DNA of 64,000 nt. Origin: Serratia entomophila (GTDB lineage: Bacteria; Pseudomonadota; Gammaproteobacteria; Enterobacterales; Enterobacteriaceae). Below, piece after piece: positions 61,778 through 64,000 of this stretch. Below the pieces are notes generated by a model that had not been told where the DNA came from, ran no database searches, and saw only the letters and a list, made by a program, of their open reading frames with translations. A program made the position numbers and the translations under genes. The number at the start of each line of letters is the position of its first letter. The first letter of the stretch is position 1. The DNA lies in assembly GCF_021462285.1 (NCBI RefSeq), contig NZ_CP082787.1, positions 2,294,001-2,358,000 on the forward strand, given 5' to 3'.

Positions 61778-61798
61778 GCGGCGGGGAGTGCCCGCCGC
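61778..61798. terminator. Hairpin between convergent ynfA and ydfG
   Basis: Perfect 8-bp stem GCGGCGGG / CCCGCCGC with a GAGTG loop, between two convergent stop codons. No T-tract. Confidence 0.4.
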
Positions 61799-61804
61799 AT
61801 GGGA

Positions 61805-62554
61805 TCAGGACTCGCGGTGGATGCTCAGCCCGGCGAAGGACTGGCTGACCGGCATCATTTCCAGCGTGTTGATATTGACGCGGGCCGGCAGGGTCGCCAC
61901 CCAGAATACCGACTCGGCGATGTCTTCCGGCGTCAGCGCGTCCGCGCCTTCGTAGGTTTTGCTCACCTTGCCGTCGTCGCCCTTGAAACGCACGTTGGAG
62001 AACTCGGTGCCGCCCACCAGGCCAGGTTCGATGTCGGTCACGCGAATGCGCGTGCCGTGCAGGTCGGCGCGCAGGCCGAGGCTGAACTGCTTGACGAACG
62101 CCTTGGTGGCGCCATAAACGTTGCCGCCGGCGTACGGCCAGTTGGCGGCGGTGGAGCCGATGTTGATCACGTGGCCGATATTGCGTTCCACCATGGTGGG
62201 CAGCAGGGCGCGGGTCATGTTCACCAGGCCTTTGGCGTTGGTGTCGATCATGGTTTCCCAGTCGTCGGCGTTGGCCTTGTGCGCCGGTTCCAATCCCAAC
62301 GCCAGCCCGGCGTTGTTGACCAGCACGTCGACCTGGCGCAGCGCGGCCGGTAGTGCTTCAATCGCCTGCTGAATGGCGGCGCGGTTGCGCACGTCGAGGC
62401 GCACGATATGCAGCGCTGCGCCCAGTTCATCCTGCAGCTCTTCCAGGCGCTCGATACGGCGGCCGGCGGCGATAACCTGATGGCCTTCGCGAATGAAACG
62501 GCGGGCGATAGCTTCGCCGAAACCGGACGTAGCGCCGGTGACAAAAATGATCAT
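61805..62554 (-). CDS. ydfG: NADP-dependent short-chain dehydrogenase YdfG
   Basis: A 249-aa classical SDR. The cofactor motif is VTGATSGFGEAIARRF, VNNAGLALG is the NNAG motif, and the catalytic Ser, Tyr and Lys are in NIGSTAANWPYAGGNVYGATKAFVKQF. It matches E. coli YdfG (248 aa), which oxidises L-allo-threonine and serine and reduces malonic semialdehyde to 3-hydroxypropionate. GAGGAAC precedes the ATG at 62554, which gives the usual MIIFVTGATSGFGEAI start. Confidence 0.95.
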   Translation of the reverse strand: MIIFVTGATSGFGEAIARRFIREGHQVIAAGRRIERLEELQDELGAALHIVRLDVRNRAAIQQAIEALPAALRQVDVLVNNAGLALGLEPAHKANADDWETMIDTNAKGLVNMTRALLPTMVERNIGHVINIGSTAANWPYAGGNVYGATKAFVKQFSLGLRADLHGTRIRVTDIEPGLVGGTEFSNVRFKGDDGKVSKTYEGADALTPEDIAESVFWVATLPARVNINTLEMMPVSQSFAGLSIHRES

Positions 62555-62689
62555 GTTGCTGTTCCTCAACTGTTTTTACCTACATGCGCATATCATTAGC
62601 ATAAACCCGTACGCAGTGGCAGCGGTTATCGCGGCGGAAAGCGAAAAAGGGGCAAGCGGGGCCGGCTGGACAGCAGCCCCGCGGAGGGG

Positions 62690-63211
62690 TTACAGCTGTG
62701 GCGGTACCTGGTAGACGACGCAGTCGTACTTGATGTTTTCACGCTTTCCGGCCACTACGCCGCCGAGCGATTCCGCAATGCGGCGGCTGGCGGTATTCTG
62801 CTCGGCCACCGGGTAGAGGAAGTGCTGCGGCCGGTAGCGTTCGCTGGCCCACAGCGCCATCGCCTGTACGATCTCGCGGCCATAGCCCTGGCCATGCAGG
62901 TTCTCTTTCACCCAGATGCCCAGCTCCGGCGTGTGGCTGTGCAGATTGTGCACCCCGCCCACGCCGACGAACTGCTTGCCTTCGCGCAGCCGGGCGATAA
63001 AAATCACTTCCTCGCCTTCGCGGATCAGCGGCAGCCAGCCCTGCCAGACATTGGCGAACGCCTCCGGCGACTCTTCCGGCTCAAAATTCATAAAGCGCGT
63101 CAAGGTAGGGGTAATCGCCTGGTAAACATCGTCGGCGTCTGCTGCGGTAAAAGGGGCAATCAACAAACGGTCGGTGTCAACGCGGCACTGAGAAAGGTCA
63201 CTGTGATTCAT
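62690..63211 (-). CDS. GNAT family N-acetyltransferase (RimJ/RimL-like)
   Basis: A 173-aa acetyltransferase. It opens VDTDRLLIAPFTAADADDVYQAI, the usual Acetyltransf_3 start. The acetyl-CoA-binding motif is ENLHGQGYGREIVQAMALWA, and AEQNTASRRIAESLGG is the C-terminal family motif. Targets could be an N-terminal amine of a ribosomal protein, an amino acid or a small molecule; sequence alone cannot say. GAGGTAA precedes the ATG at 63211. A longer in-frame reading to 63439 is noncoding leader. Confidence 0.9.
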   Translation of the reverse strand: MNHSDLSQCRVDTDRLLIAPFTAADADDVYQAITPTLTRFMNFEPEESPEAFANVWQGWLPLIREGEEVIFIARLREGKQFVGVGGVHNLHSHTPELGIWVKENLHGQGYGREIVQAMALWASERYRPQHFLYPVAEQNTASRRIAESLGGVVAGKRENIKYDCVVYQVPPQL

Positions 63212-63308
63212 TATTATTACCTCGCTTTTCAGGCCAAAACGGCAAAAATCCGCCCCCGAAAAAATGAGGCGGATCGTTGATACTACGTGGATTGGCGACA
63301 GATGCGAC

Positions 63309-64000
63309 TTATTTTTGCGGCAGGCTCGGCGCCCGCGGCGCGGAAACCGATTTTTTCTGGCGGATTTCGTTGCCGGCGTCCGGGTTGAGGGTAACGCTGT
63401 CCACCACCGCCAACAGGGCGATAACGCCGATGGCGGCAAACGCCAGTTGGAAATCGGCCAGCGGCACGGCGGCGGCGTGGCCGGGGAACAGCATCTCCGC
63501 CAGCCGCAGCGCCAGCGCGCCGAAGGCGATGCTCAACCCGCAGCCCAACTGCTGCATCATGTTGAACAGGGTGTTGGCGCCGCTCATTTTCGGCTGCGGC
63601 ACCTCGGAGAACGCCAGGGTGTTAAGGGCGGTGAACTGCATCGAGCGCGTCAGGCCGCTGACAAACAGCAGCGCCAGAATCAGCCAGGTCGGGGTCTGCG
63701 GCGTGAGCAAGGCGCAGGCGAAAATGGTGGCGGCATTCAGCAGCCCGTTGCCCACCAGGATGGTGCGGAACGGGAAACGAAACAGCACCGCGCTGGTAAA
63801 GGGTTTCATCACCAGGTTGCCGGCGAACACCGCCAGCACCAGCAGCCCGGCGTCGAATGCGCTGAGGCCGAACGCCAGCTGGAACATCAGAGGCAGCAGG
63901 AAAGGCACCGCGCCGATGGCGATGCGGAACAGCGTGCCGCCCCATATGGTGACGGCGTAACTTTTTATGCGCATCGCCCACAGCTCCACCAGCGGGTGCG
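63309..64000 (-). CDS. MFS transporter, DHA2-like, 5' part beyond the window
   Basis: The last roughly 230 residues of a major facilitator; the coding frame stays open to the right edge of the window, so the start is outside. The visible part holds about six helices (AVTIWGGTLFRIAIGAVPFLLPLMFQLAFG, DAGLLVLAVFAGNLVMKPFTSAVLF and others), plus LTRSMQFTALNTLAFSEVPQPKMSGANTLFNMMQQLGCGLSIAFGAL. The latter is typical of DHA2 exporters such as the MdtD/HsrA group. A basic C-tail follows. It is upstream of the GNAT gene on the same strand, with 97 nt between them. Confidence 0.85.
   Translation of the reverse strand, partial: HPLVELWAMRIKSYAVTIWGGTLFRIAIGAVPFLLPLMFQLAFGLSAFDAGLLVLAVFAGNLVMKPFTSAVLFRFPFRTILVGNGLLNAATIFACALLTPQTPTWLILALLFVSGLTRSMQFTALNTLAFSEVPQPKMSGANTLFNMMQQLGCGLSIAFGALALRLAEMLFPGHAAAVPLADFQLAFAAIGVIALLAVVDSVTLNPDAGNEIRQKKSVSAPRAPSLPQK

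Noticed and set aside
1..64000. CRISPR arrays, tRNA/rRNA genes, insertion sequences, integrases, prophage or toxin-antitoxin modules
   Set aside because: None seen. The only regular repeat array (24651-25094) is in-frame within rsxC, with a 108-bp unit and no spacer structure.

Overview
The window is GC-rich enterobacterial chromosome from a Serratia, most likely S. marcescens or a close relative. The chromosomal ampR-ampC pair is of Serratia type (a class C enzyme with a leader of about 123 nt carrying a stem-loop). Gene order follows the E. coli/Salmonella terminus region slyB-anmK-mliC-pdxH-tyrS-pdxY-gst-dtpA-nth-rsx-ydgK-ydgJ-add-malYXI-ydgA-manA-fumC-tus-ynfML-mlc-bioD2-clcB-osmVWXY-ynfBA-ydfG. 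A perfect match to the Ter consensus lies just upstream of tus, so this is the replication terminus domain. I saw no rRNA, tRNA, CRISPR array, insertion sequence, integrase or prophage.

Layout. 1-6 kb: envelope lipoproteins SlyB and MliC, cell-wall recycling (AnmK), vitamin B6 salvage (PdxH, PdxY), TyrS and GstA. 6-18 kb: accessory genes, namely a DapA paralogue, a YjbD-like protein, an HD hydrolase, two SnoaL/NTF2-fold proteins, a RidA-like protein, an APH(6)-type kinase, a cupin/O-methyltransferase pair facing an AraC regulator, a BenE-type carrier facing a SutR-type regulator across two palindromes, and a Tat-exported S9 peptidase. 18-28 kb: DtpA, Nth and the Rsx electron-transfer complex. 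The rsx operon is split between rsxC and rsxD by a Rob-like regulator on the opposite strand plus a 12-bp-stem hairpin. 28-38 kb: YdgK, YdgJ, YfeH, Add, a DeoR regulator facing nudK and a DUF4406 gene across helically phased repeats, then malY-malX facing malI with two MalI operators. 38-42.3 kb: ampR/ampC, then a LysR gene facing an EstB-like serine hydrolase; this segment sits where E. coli carries uid genes. 42.3-49 kb: YdgA, ManA, FumC, a WYL regulator, a VOC protein, Tus and Ter. 49-64 kb: YnfM/YnfL, Mlc, BioD2, ClcB, the OsmU-type osmoprotectant ABC importer, a DHA2 exporter, small secreted proteins, YnfA, YdfG, a GNAT protein, and an MFS gene cut by the window end.

Most of the window is conserved backbone. 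The best leads are divergent regulator/target pairs with visible operators (SutR-type, DeoR-type, LysR-type), the split rsx operon, the 108-bp repeat array in rsxC, and an orphan 23-bp palindrome upstream of the osm operon. All functional assignments come from reading motifs and recalled family features. No database search was run.
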